A DNA stretch of 64,000 bases, taken from assembly GCA_023055355.1 (NCBI GenBank), contig JALJCS010000004.1:25332744-25396743 (forward strand), written 5' to 3'. Below the pieces are notes generated by a model, which worked only from the letters and a program-made list of their open reading frames with translations, made no database searches and was not told the origin of the DNA. The translations under genes and the position numbers were made by a program. This DNA is from Agelaius tricolor. Lineage: Eukaryota; Chordata; Aves; Passeriformes; Icteridae. Positions 12,001 to 24,000 of this stretch are shown in pieces. Each line of letters starts with the position of its first letter. Position 1 is the stretch's first letter.

Positions 12001-15000
12001 CAAGGGTACACCAACTCCTTCTACTTACATAAATGATCAGGTCCTTTCAGCACGAGGCGAATTTGTCTACTTCCATAGGGAATAGCAACCACTGTATCAT
12101 CCACTGTGGGAATGCAAAAACACATGGAGTAAATAAGCAAGGAAATTCCCATCTGTTTTAAAATAAGCATTGAAATAGGTGTTTACAAGGCAGTCAAAAG
12201 AAAAACCTTAGGATCAATTAAAACCACCAAGACTTATTACTAAAAATCTGGAAAAGGAACTAGTTAAATGTAGTAAGAACCTTCTGCTTAGAAGAATCCA
12301 AACCTGTTCATCTTATTTATCCCCAACTCCTTCACAACTATTTATGGTTTTCATAAGTAACTAATAAGTTTCTATTTCATCACAACTCCACTTAAAACTC
12401 TCAAGCATTTTGAATCAGTGTTTGTGGTAGAGAAGCATAAGCTTATTGTGATATTTAACCAGAATAGCTTTCCCATTTCTCACTTGACATTTTCCCACTT
12501 AAACCCCACAGCTTCTCCATGATCCCATCCATGATATGTGATGGTCTCCTACTGTTCTGCCCAGTGGTCTGCCCAGAGAATGCTGACCTGAACTAACCAG
12601 CACATTTCATTCACCTTTCCCTGTCCTTTCTGCCTTCTTCCCATGTAACTGGAAGTTGGGAAAGAAAAGGTATGCATGCTGAAAAGGATTTTTATGGGGA
12701 GTGAGAAGGTGATAGACGTGAGAGGAAAAACTCTCTTTCACTATTTCTTCATTAGAACTGCTCACATCTATGTTATGAAATGCCTTCTAGCAGAGCTACA
12801 GATCTGCTCTCAAAACAGTGTTTTTCAGGTGAGGTCAATTCAGACACTAAAAGCGTTTTATCTTTCATTCAAATATATGAGTTGGCATCTTACACTTCTG
12901 CCCAGACCAAACCGGGAAAACTCTTGGAACTCTGTTAAATCAGGATTGTTACTTACTAGCAAAATAGTTGTTGATGTTGTCATTTTATATCAAAAGTAGA
13001 GAGCCAACAGAGAGGGGAAACACTGTCAGAAACAGGAGCTTTTAAGCAATACATTCATTCATCCAAACCATATCTCAAAACCTGTGAACCAGAACCCTTT
13101 TAAATTTTAAATTCTGTAATGCAGCATAGGAATTCTTGACACTCATATTTCAAAGCTTTATGGGATGAAATACTCACACTTTGTTGCCTCTTACTACCCC
13201 AGAAGTGCGACAGAAATGTAAGCAGTCTCTTAAAGTGCCATAAAAGTTGTGTGGACATAAAGACCATTTAAATTTTCAGGTGCTTCTGAAGCATGTCCCA
13301 TTTTCGAGTTCTGATTTGGTATGTCTTCTCAAACTATCAAAAATTTCAGTGTCTAAGTCTTTTGTAACTAGGCTTAAACACAACACATGTTTTGCTCATC
13401 CACATCTCTGATACCCCACTGATTAGTAAAGCTAGGAATCTTTCCTATCAATACATAACTCAAATTTTCTATTTGGAAAGACAAAGATTCAATTTCCAAA
13501 AAAAAATTTAAATACTAATATTCTAATACTGCTTTATTGGTACCATTCTAGCATTCAGATTCAAGATACCCAGTAGGATAAATTATTTTATCCATTTTGG
13601 GGAGCAACATATGTGAGTATGACATATCATTTTCCTGTATATATACAGCAGTTTTTGGACTGAGTTTGGAAAAACAGTGACTTCAATTAAAAAAAACCCC
13701 TAATATGAATGGCCTTTATGCAAGCCTTATTTAAAGACAGTCCCATGCCATTATTATATCTGACTGCCTCAGTTAAACACTCTGTGCTGCAGACTTACAA
13801 CTCACTAACATGTCACAGAAAACCTGGACAGTTTAAAGCCCATGTGAACTTATATTTTCAGCCTGCATCTCCTGCCCCAGGATATTGCTAGGACTATATT
13901 TCACCTGATCTTGTAGTTGCTCTCCATTTGAAATCCTAGCACGCTTTTTGTGAAATGCAAAGCTCAGTGGGATTTATGCTTATCACAGTTCTTCCTGCTT
14001 TCACAAAGCAGAAGCACTGGGGATTCAAGGATAATTTCCTGAGGTTAACAGTGATAAGGAGGAGACATTTCCTGTGAGGAGACGTGAAACTGAACAGGCT
14101 AACATTTAGTCACAGCTCTTCCCAACAATAAGCAGAGAGACAGACTGTTGAGCAGCTGTGTGGAAAAGACACAAAATGCTTTAACAGGTGGTTGGTTTTC
14201 TCCGGAGACTGTGCACAGGGAAGCAAAGAAAGGTCCCAGATAACTGAGAGGACAGTGGCTCAGGGCTGAGAAGAAAGTTCAAGGTTTTAGGCAATAGTTA
14301 AATGTCATGTACATAAATCAGATTCCCATAAGAAATAAGTTTCTTCTAGTTTTGGATTTTTAATTTGGATTTTGGACAAATGGTTTGTCAGTTCTCATGA
14401 TGAAAAATGGAGTTTTTTCTATCTCCCAATTACTACTGATATTCAGTAGAAATCTGGAACCACATATATTTTTGACAGCCATAACAAGAGTAATTAGGTG
14501 AATGTCTAGACAGCATTATAATTTCTACAAGTTGCTTATAAACTACTCTACTTTGCTAGTAGATGTCAATCCTGTTTTAGAGAAATACCAACTTTGCACT
14601 AGGTGATCAGCAGACTAACTCTCTAGCTTCTTGGTGAATAATACAGAGAAGCCTGCTTAAACGCATCTTATCTTCATAGGAAGGACACACAGAGTTCCCT
14701 AAAGAAGATGCTAAATAAAAAAGAGAAATTCGTATTTTCTGCAGACTTCTAAAGAACCACCCAAACCACCTAAGAATAAAGAATATTTCTGAAATGAATG
14801 AAGGTTTTTGTAGTTTTTTTATTATTGGTCTTACAAAAGCATAGACACGTGCTTTTTTTTTCTTAAAAATGTAGGTTAGAATTCAGCATCACACTACATC
14901 CTGCCCTACTATGTTTCTGTCTCTGAAGCCACTGGGACTTGTGTACTATCCCTATAAATAGTGGAGAAGCTGTTTCTGTAGGAAATGCTAAGTGTTTAAA

Positions 15001-18000
15001 AGCTCTATGAATTTCTTTCTCTTATGCCTTTACATGATATAAACAGCAGGGAAAAGGGAACCAGATGTGAGCACCGAGAGAAAATTACTTTATTATGATG
15101 AGCTCAAGACTGTGTTTGGAATGGTTTTGAGATATAAACAGCTTCAGAAACTATTGGGGCAGCTCTGGAGTAAAGGTCAACTGTGCAACCCCTAGAACAG
15201 TCCTCAAGATTGAATACTATTCTTAGAGAAACAAAACTCCCAAGTGAGGCCAAATTTCTAGTCACTGCTGATATCTAGTCACTGATGTACATATAGTCTC
15301 TGATTTTTCTAATGCTTTTCCTAATGCAGTCTGTCTTTTAATCCCTTGTTTAAACCACAGATAAAGTAGACATAATTCTAGAAAACCAGGATCATTTTAT
15401 AAAGATAACTTGAAATTTAGCTATCAACTAGTGAATCCAGTCATTTAAATGACTGAATAAATAAAATGAATAAGGCCCTGATCCCAAATTTGCCTGTGTA
15501 TTTATGTTTATAGTGACAAATTAGAAAGATCCTGACACAGATGAAGTGCCAAGAGAGCTGGGGAAGATAAATGCAGAAAATGAACACAATAGATTTTTGA
15601 AACAATTTCAACATTTAAAATCTCGAATTTCCACAACATTTACATAAATCATTTTAAAGTCAACCACAAAAAAAAAAATCATATTAATTCACACATGTGA
15701 AGGGGATTCATAACTGGTTCTTTAAGATTTTTAAAAACCCAATTTAAAAAAAGACACTATTCATAGATTCAAAGTTCACAGTGTTGCATAAAAACATGTA
15801 TGTTTACAGCAGGGAAGGAAATAATGCCACATTATACAGACTGCACACAAAATCTTCATTTTTCCTAGCTCTGCATATCAATTATATACAGGCAAATTTG
15901 TCTGAGAAATCCATTCTCTAACTTTTTTTCACATTTATCTCAGTCTAAGATTGTGCTCTCTGTCATCTGCTCTATTATCTATTTAACATTCTTTACATTT
16001 AAAAGGAAACCATTGGAAATTGGTTACTGTGTTTTACTAACATTTATTCCTGTGCATAATATATTAATGACTTTATCTTCAGTAGAGAAGAGATGAGCAC
16101 CTTTTTACAAAGCAACTAAAAAAAAAATTTAATTGCTCCTACAGGAAAAGACATTTGCCAAAAAAATTCACAAACACTATTACTCAAATTTCCAAATCTG
16201 TTCCTGCTCATTGTAAAAAACCTAACAACAAGGTGAAATTCCATTCCTAAATCTTTGTGAATTATTTCCTTTGTCCTTTAATGTACAATTCCACTTCAGA
16301 ATCCTCTTTCTTTCCTTCATACAAAATAGTTTCCCTTCCCTTCCCTTCCCTTCCCTTCCCTTCCCTTCCCTTCCCTTCCCTTCCCTTCCCTTCCCTTCCC
16401 TTCCCTTCCCTTCCCTTCCCCTCACTCAGCAAACACAGAGCCACACCTGCACTGTGCTATCAGCTGCTCTGTGTGCTATAGCTCCATATATGCTATACAC
16501 GCTCCATACCAATGCAGTTACTCTTTGACAGAGAGAAGATTTTGTAAAAAGCAGCTTTCCCTGTTACAGAACCCACAAGTATACACACACTGTCATCAAT
16601 GGATATTACACTGCTATTTGAATCTTTAAAGTCATGTGCTATTCAGCAATTGCAAAGCTGCTCCAGAATGGGAGGGCTGGTATAATTAAACTCTAAGGCT
16701 GGGGGAAGGTTTTCAGGCTAGCACATGTGATTCCTTAGGTGTGTCTACATAGACATGAAAATACACATACTTTTTAATCCTTCCTTCAAACTGACAGAAC
16801 ACACCCTATCTCCCATCGCAAAAGTTTTATAGCTCTATCTGTCGTGCTATAAACAGATTGAAAAAATCTGTCTGGGGTTCAAGATAAATTAACCCCCTCA
16901 CTGGGGCACACTAATGCTACTTTACCACTCTCAGTTAAGCTGGGTCAGCATGCAGGAAAGGCCATGTTTTTCTGTAGACATCTCTCTCAAGCCTGTGTCG
17001 GCACTTTCTGACAACTTTGGTTCCTCAGTTCCCTGTAGAACTGGGCACCGTGAAGAGCATTCAGACACACGTGATGCTAAGAGGCCTTGGGGACAGCACT
17101 CTGCCAGGCTGGCACCACCAGCCAGCCCCTCAGGGTTTCCCTCTGCTGTAGAGCAGCATAAACCATTCTGTCCAGAGCAGTGTGCACTAAGTCCTGTGCA
17201 CAGCCAGCCAATACAGCCACCTCCTCCTGCTCTCCTGCTCTTCACAAGCAACTAGCTAGCTGAGATGGGCAATATGCTGATGGACACCTTTCCACAAGCC
17301 TCTGTCCACCCCCACAACCAGCAGTCTGAGCAAGGCTGCTTTAACTGAAGAGGCAAGCACCTGTGGGACAACTAGACTGAACACAATTATTCAGGTACCC
17401 GAGAAAGAGTGGGGTGAAATCTAGCCTGCAAAAAACGAAAACTTCACTAAAAGGGAAAGGTGGCACTCTACCAGAAGGAACAGCTTACGTTTACTTGCAG
17501 AGAGCTGGGACTTATACTGGCCTCGAACCAGCCGGCAGGTGGACCCATCTCCATTGCAGACCCCACAGTTATCTTCCTTGACAGCACTTCCCAGCTGGTG
17601 GTCACAGCCAACAATCTGGCAAGAAAGAAAGATGTGCAGTTCAACGTGAGCACTTACCAACTGACTACTCAATCCATCTCTGCAACTAATTACTCTAAAT
17701 TTCCCTCTTAACATCTCTAGAGGGCCATAAAGTACCTTAGCAATCAAAGAGGCTGAGCAAATCTGGCTGGCAGTGTGCACTGAAGTCAGGCGAGAGATAG
17801 GGAACAGGTTAGTACTCAATGGCTTTTGCAGTTAAGAGGAAGAAAAGAGTATTGTTGGAGGTTGTTATTTTAGGGCATTGCGGACATTTCTTGGTCAGAG
17901 TCCTATCAGAAATTTCACTTCTTAGAGTTTCGCAAAGGAAAATGCCTGAAACAGATAAAAAGACAGATAGGAAGCAGACTGATAGATAAAAGTGAAGAGA

Positions 18001-21000
18001 AACATGGATCAATAGCAACACGCCTCTGAAATTTTACCTGCTATGCAGCTGGGAAAGTCATGTGGATTTAATTACATTTGACAATAATCCCATTCCACAC
18101 TGTCAATGCCTGTGTTCAGAGATTGCAAAAGATCTGATAAAGAAGGCTGGAATGGTTGCAACAAAAGAATTGAGAGTCATTGCATGAATGTAAAACCTGC
18201 TCTTAAATTTCCTACATGCAAATTGTTTGGTTAAAAATTTTGAGAGTTGAATAGATAAACTAGGTTTCTCAATTTGCAAAAACCTTGTTATTCTGAGAAG
18301 AATCAAATAGTAATTTATAATTAGGTACATTTAAAATTAATGAGCGGACTATCTGTTTAACACAGTGTTAATGTAGGCCTTTTGTTTGAACTTTTAAGTT
18401 TTGCTAACAAGTTATGAATTTTTTACATAAATAATAGAAATCTAAGAAATTAAGAAAGTCCTTGCAATGTTATAATTACCTTTCTAAGTACTAGAAAATT
18501 AAAGGCCTTCTAGCATTCTGGCATTCAGAGTAAGTAATGAACAAATAATTGTCTCTAACTTCTAATGAGGTTGTGCTAAGGCTCTTAGCCAAACAGAATG
18601 TATATATAAACACAGGGAATTTTAAAGAAAGTGTTTTTTCAGCTTTAATTTTTCCCACATTTCTGAGTTTTAGTTAAATCTGAGAACTAAAAATGATGAG
18701 AGCAAACAGGGCACTTATCATCAAGACTCATAAAAGCTGTATGTGTAACTTGCGCATTAAAACATTCATGGACTAATATTTCTTATTTGTGCAAATCTGA
18801 GTGTGCAGAGTTATACATCTTTGCTAGCGTGAGATAAACTTCGGGGTTTGACTCTTCACCTGTCAAACTTTGGGGTTTGCTCTTCATCTGTCTATGAAAA
18901 TGCAGTCTTTAATAACCAGTATTTTCCTTTAGCAATTCAATTCCCATTTCTAACATCATTATTTTACTAGCTGCAGAATAGCTGTTTCCTTGATTATTTG
19001 TCATATTGACAATATAATTAATTAAATTTAAATCATTATAATTCAAGCTTGATGAAAGCTATCATCAAATTTGTTTGATTTTACCTACTTCTTCCAGGTC
19101 AGAACTGGGTCAAGCCTCCTATGCTTACACATTATATTATGATCCCTCTAAGGGAATTAATGAAGCCTAAAGAAGCAACAGTCACAAAAATGACACATTT
19201 CCTTGAAAAGCTAGCCATACCAAGACTGCAAGAGACATTTTAACAAATTAGAAACATCATGACAAATAATGGTTAGAAAATGGAAGCAAAGATAAGCGTA
19301 TCTTCACTGTGATTGCTCCATACAAAACTTCCAAATACAGATATACAAATTGTATCCATAGTACTGTGTAAGATTTCTGTCTATTTTATTTCTAGAATTT
19401 TCCTACAGGAGCTTAACCACCTTTGATATATGCAGACTGGTATGCTTTAACTTCCATGATTGCCACGGTGTAGAAAAGAGGGTAAAAAGGATCATTTGCA
19501 TGATCTGAAAACTGCCTACAAATCAGATTTTCCTTCTAGTACATTAGAGATCACTAGTACCCACAGAGAAAAGGGTCCTGTTGGGGAGCCCAGATAACAG
19601 AAGAAAGGTCAGAATTCCCTTTCACATCTGCTGAAAAGTGCAGTTTAGAGTGGTACACATATCTTTATGCCTTTGCCTATTTTGAAATGAATATGCAAAC
19701 TGTTTGGATAGGAAATTGGCTGGATTTTAAATCCAGGTATGAGGTAACCAATTAAAAAACCCCCAGCATTTACTACTTTAAAGCATTTTTAACTTTATGA
19801 ATCATCAGCTTACATGTTGCCATGGGCTATACCTGATTAAAGTTAATTTATAAACTGAGCAATCTGGAGCTAGGTCACAACTTGTGGAGGAAACCACCAG
19901 AAAAATCTCAGGTGTGAAAGGAAGTTTAATTATGGTTTGTTTCTTTTTTTGAATTGGACAGCCATTACCAGTGTGCAGCATAAAAATATTTCTTCTCTTG
20001 AAATGCCATGTTTCAATGGAAGTATGAGCAAAGTGAAGTATGGAGACCTTTGTGATTTCTAAAATTTCTGTGGTATGTACACAATGTATATTAACCTTAC
20101 TGTATTTGGCAGTGTCTCAGATAACTTTATGCAATTAAAAGTTTTGATGAAATTAAATGAATTTCCTATTTGTTCCCAAGATCTCTGCAGAGATTTTTTC
20201 TTTACTGTGTTAGATTATCTGTCTAAATAGAAATGCAGAGCTCTGGGAATACGGAATATTTTCATTAAAAATTTATGAGTGATTACCAATGCCTGAAATA
20301 AAAATTATCCCCAAATTTATTCTTTTTTCCTTTCCCTCTCCTTCTCCTTCTCCTTCTCCTTCTCCTTCTCCTTCTCCTTCTCCTTCTCCTCTTCCTCATC
20401 CTCCTCCTCCTTCCCTCTTCCTCTTCCCATTACTTGGGGGAATTCTTCCATCTTTTGAAGGTAATTACATGCACTAGAAAGATTGCTAGTATTTGAAATG
20501 GAGTCACCGATGCTTTAATACGAAAAACACTACTCCAGATCTCTTATATGAGTTTTTAGTAGCTCTTATATGAAAACATTTTGCAGGCTGGACTTTTGTG
20601 ACAGCAAAAGACCAGACAAGGAAATATTGCAGTGCTCCTGAAAAAATACACAGCTCATGAGAGCAGTATCTCTTGCCTCTGAGGGGAAGAAACAGAAGTT
20701 TGGCTGACTTGAGAACATGTTATTTCCACAGCTTTATTTTCACTGTCCATCAAGGCTGCAGAGAAGTCCTTGAAAAAGGTTATGGAATGGGTGAAAATAT
20801 GTCACCACTCGCCAAAAATCTGCAAAGGGTTAACAAGGGTTATTTCTTTCAGCATCCTCCCACAGCATGAACAAAACACAGAGGGATGGTTTTAAAATGG
20901 CTGTAATCAGAGATGTTGAAGATGCAAGACACTAGGACAGGCCAGCTACCAAGAAAAGTAGACTGCAGAACTACAAAAGTCGCCAGAAAAGTAGTCTGCA

Positions 21001-24000
21001 GAACTAGAAAAGTCGCCAAGACACTGCCTATGGGCATATTCACCTGACGAGAGGTGGCTGAAGACCTCATCATGGAAATAAGCACCATGGAAGGCACTAC
21101 TTCATCATCATGGTAAGCCAAGGAACTCCGATATACAGCTCAGAGTAATGGTTTGGGGGACATAGTTTGAAATAACTTAATAACATTTTTGAATCAGAAG
21201 TCTAGGGAGTATTTTACTCTCTGAAAAGCTTTGAAATGTCAACTCCTTGTCTTGGTTTGAAGCTGGATCTAATGTTGAAATAATGAAGTTTCTGTGGAAT
21301 AGAAACTTCCCTTTCCAATGCATTCTAGTTCTGATCTCAATATATCCTGGGGGGTTTAGGGAGGTGAAGTCTTTTTCAATCCATAAAGGTCTGGGAAGGA
21401 AGTCCCCATTAGAAAGGAAAATGGATTACTACAACAAATTGTGCTTTGAAATGTTCTGAAGTAAGCAGTTTTCATACTCATTTCTATTACCTATTAAGCT
21501 TCCTCCCCTTAAAGCAGGGTAATGAAGCACAGACTTTCCACACTGAAATCTTTTGAGTTTCAAGTTGCTGAAGTGTGGTCAGAGGCTTGAACTGCACATT
21601 GTTACTGCACAAAATGTCAGAAGCAGCTCCATTAAGTTCCCTGACTATCTAATCCAAATTCCATTAAAATCAAGAACATGTACTTATAAGTTTGATAAAT
21701 TTTGGATGAAGCTCTTATGTGTTTCTAAAGGTGCTTCTATGAAACTCATTACTATTGGGATTCAATGCCCTTAAAGCAGTAAAGGCAGATTTTGCAGAGC
21801 TCTGGATGTCTCTTAGTATATGGAAAATGTCAGCCATGTAGTACCAGAGTGAGGAAATCACAGGTGAGTACCAACTGCCTGCCCAGACCTTCTTCATCAC
21901 CTCTAAAGTGAGCTGACTTTTTATTCTCCTTATGAGTTTAGTGTAGAAAGTCTAGCAACAAAAAGCCAGAATAATAACAGCTAATCCCTAGTTGGCCAAG
22001 ACTGTATTGTTTTCTGGCATAAGGCACCACAGCTCTACTCAGAGGTAAAGATTCCATATTATATTTTAGGCTGAAGTCCCAGACTTCATGCTGAGTTTGA
22101 CTCTCCCCCCGTCTTCCCCCCAACCTCCCCCCTCCACTTACTCCACTTGACGGCTCACAGGTTGACAAAACAAAAATAAGGATATTCCTGACTCTGAGAC
22201 ACGCGGCGAAATAATTTTTACAGGATGCTGCAAGAAAAGAGATGGCTATCAACTTAGCAGATCAACTGCTTGCATGTCATTTAAAGGCATCAGGCTACAA
22301 GTCCAATGACAGGAGTTGGAACTAATCACTGAGTGCGTGCATGAGTGTTATAAGTGCATGTGTTCCCCTTGTGGACTTGAACTCTGGCTCAGTTTAGCAG
22401 GTTTTTCCAGAAATAAAACTGGACCAGCAATGACAGCCCTGCTAGTCTGGAAATGCCCTGAAGTAAGAAGTTTTCATAATAATTTCTATTCAGTATTAAG
22501 AAATCCTAGGCAGGAAATAATGTAATAAAGCAAGCTTGCAAATCCAGGCAATTATAAATAAATCTCTCTGTTTGTCAAGGGGCATGTCTGCAGTTCAAAC
22601 GCAAGAAGTTCTGAGAATCTGGGAAAAACAAAGTTGCCCTTCGCATAGATACTAATGTGGGGCTCAATGTGGGACTTGTGTGGATTATCACTGCTCAGTT
22701 GAAAAAGGTTTTGGATCAGAGCCATTATTTCAACTGGGTTCAAAATCCTGTTTTACAGAATCAGCATGAAGAGCTGCTCTACTCTCCAGATTACTGGGGA
22801 GAGAACAAGCTTGAGCCTGTACAGCAAATTGGATTTGTGTTGGTGTCTGTGACAGGAGGACTTGCAGCTTCTGTTGATGAGGTATCTGCCCTTCAGTGCA
22901 CCGATGCCTTTGAGATGACATTTTAGAGCCCCAGCATTTTCCTGGCATAGCCTCATGACGTTATCCTGTCATAGGCAATCTTGACCAGCACCAGGCACGA
23001 CTCCCTCAGGTCCTTAGGAATTCTGGTGGAGTTCCAGCTATAATCAAAGACCATAAGATGATTTTCACAATGGCAAGGTAATTCGAGAGAAGCATACCTT
23101 GCAACTGTTCAGGCAGTGTGAAACAAACTTCAGTTACTTATGACTACCCCAATTGTTAAATACAGCCATTGAAGTGGCTAAGATACACCTCCCCACACAT
23201 GAAACATGGCTGGCCAGACTGTAGATTTGTTGCTGCTGGTTGCCTTATCTACCACTAATCCACTGCAACCAATCTGCAGATCCTGCCTGGTACCTGTCCC
23301 ATCATTCTCAGGTAGCCAGAGCTCTCTGCTATTAATATATTTAAACAAAGACCCTTATATAGCCTCACTAAACCAGAACAGCAATACCAATACAGGTGTT
23401 GGAAAACACCAACAATACATTGAGAATCAATGGTTCAGCCAAAGCTCTAGAAGCAAACAGCAAACACCCAGCAGCAGAAGGAACTGAAGAGAAATTTATA
23501 TTTCTTAATTTTCTCTCAGGGAAAAAGAAATATAAAATTGCTCTGAAGCTATCCTTGATTTAACAAACAGAAACTAAACTAATTTTAAAGCCGGCATGTC
23601 TAAATAAGGATTACAGATGCTCTAAAGTCTTGGGTGGGGAAAAGTTAACTTGTTACATGCAAATTAATTATGAGGAATCTTCCAAGATAAAAAAAAAAGA
23701 TTGATTTTTTCCAGGTTATTCATTTTTAACCAACCAATTTTTTTGTTGTGGACCACCATAGGAGAGTCCACAGACATATGAACAAAGCTCTCTGTAATTC
23801 ATTCTCTGATGATACAGAAATCCAGAGGCTGCTGCTGTGTAAAAGGCAACATTTAAACAGAACTAACTTCCAAGAGTTTATAAACAGGCAAAAACAGGAA
23901 GAAAAGAAACTTCTGTCATTATTCATATTCACTTACCATTTAATTTACACTTTGGTTTCCACTGTATTTAGGTTTACATATCCACATTGAGTTGGAGTAA

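Noticed and set aside
11647..12003. 118-codon minus-strand frame just downstream of exon 6
   Set aside because: Exon 6 ends at a clear GTAAGT donor and its own frame stops at once in the intron. The frame has no recognisable domain or acceptor-supported exon.
16914..17255. GC-richer patch with 113- and 106-codon frames on opposite strands
   Set aside because: Neither has a family motif or codon-like bias that I can see, and the overlap on both strands suggests simply few stop codons in GC-rich DNA.
17489..17498. Alternative exon 5 donor GCAA|gtaaac
   Set aside because: Joining it to exon 6 would delete three residues present in mammalian ADAMTSL1. The later gtaagc donor gives the conserved length and correct phase.
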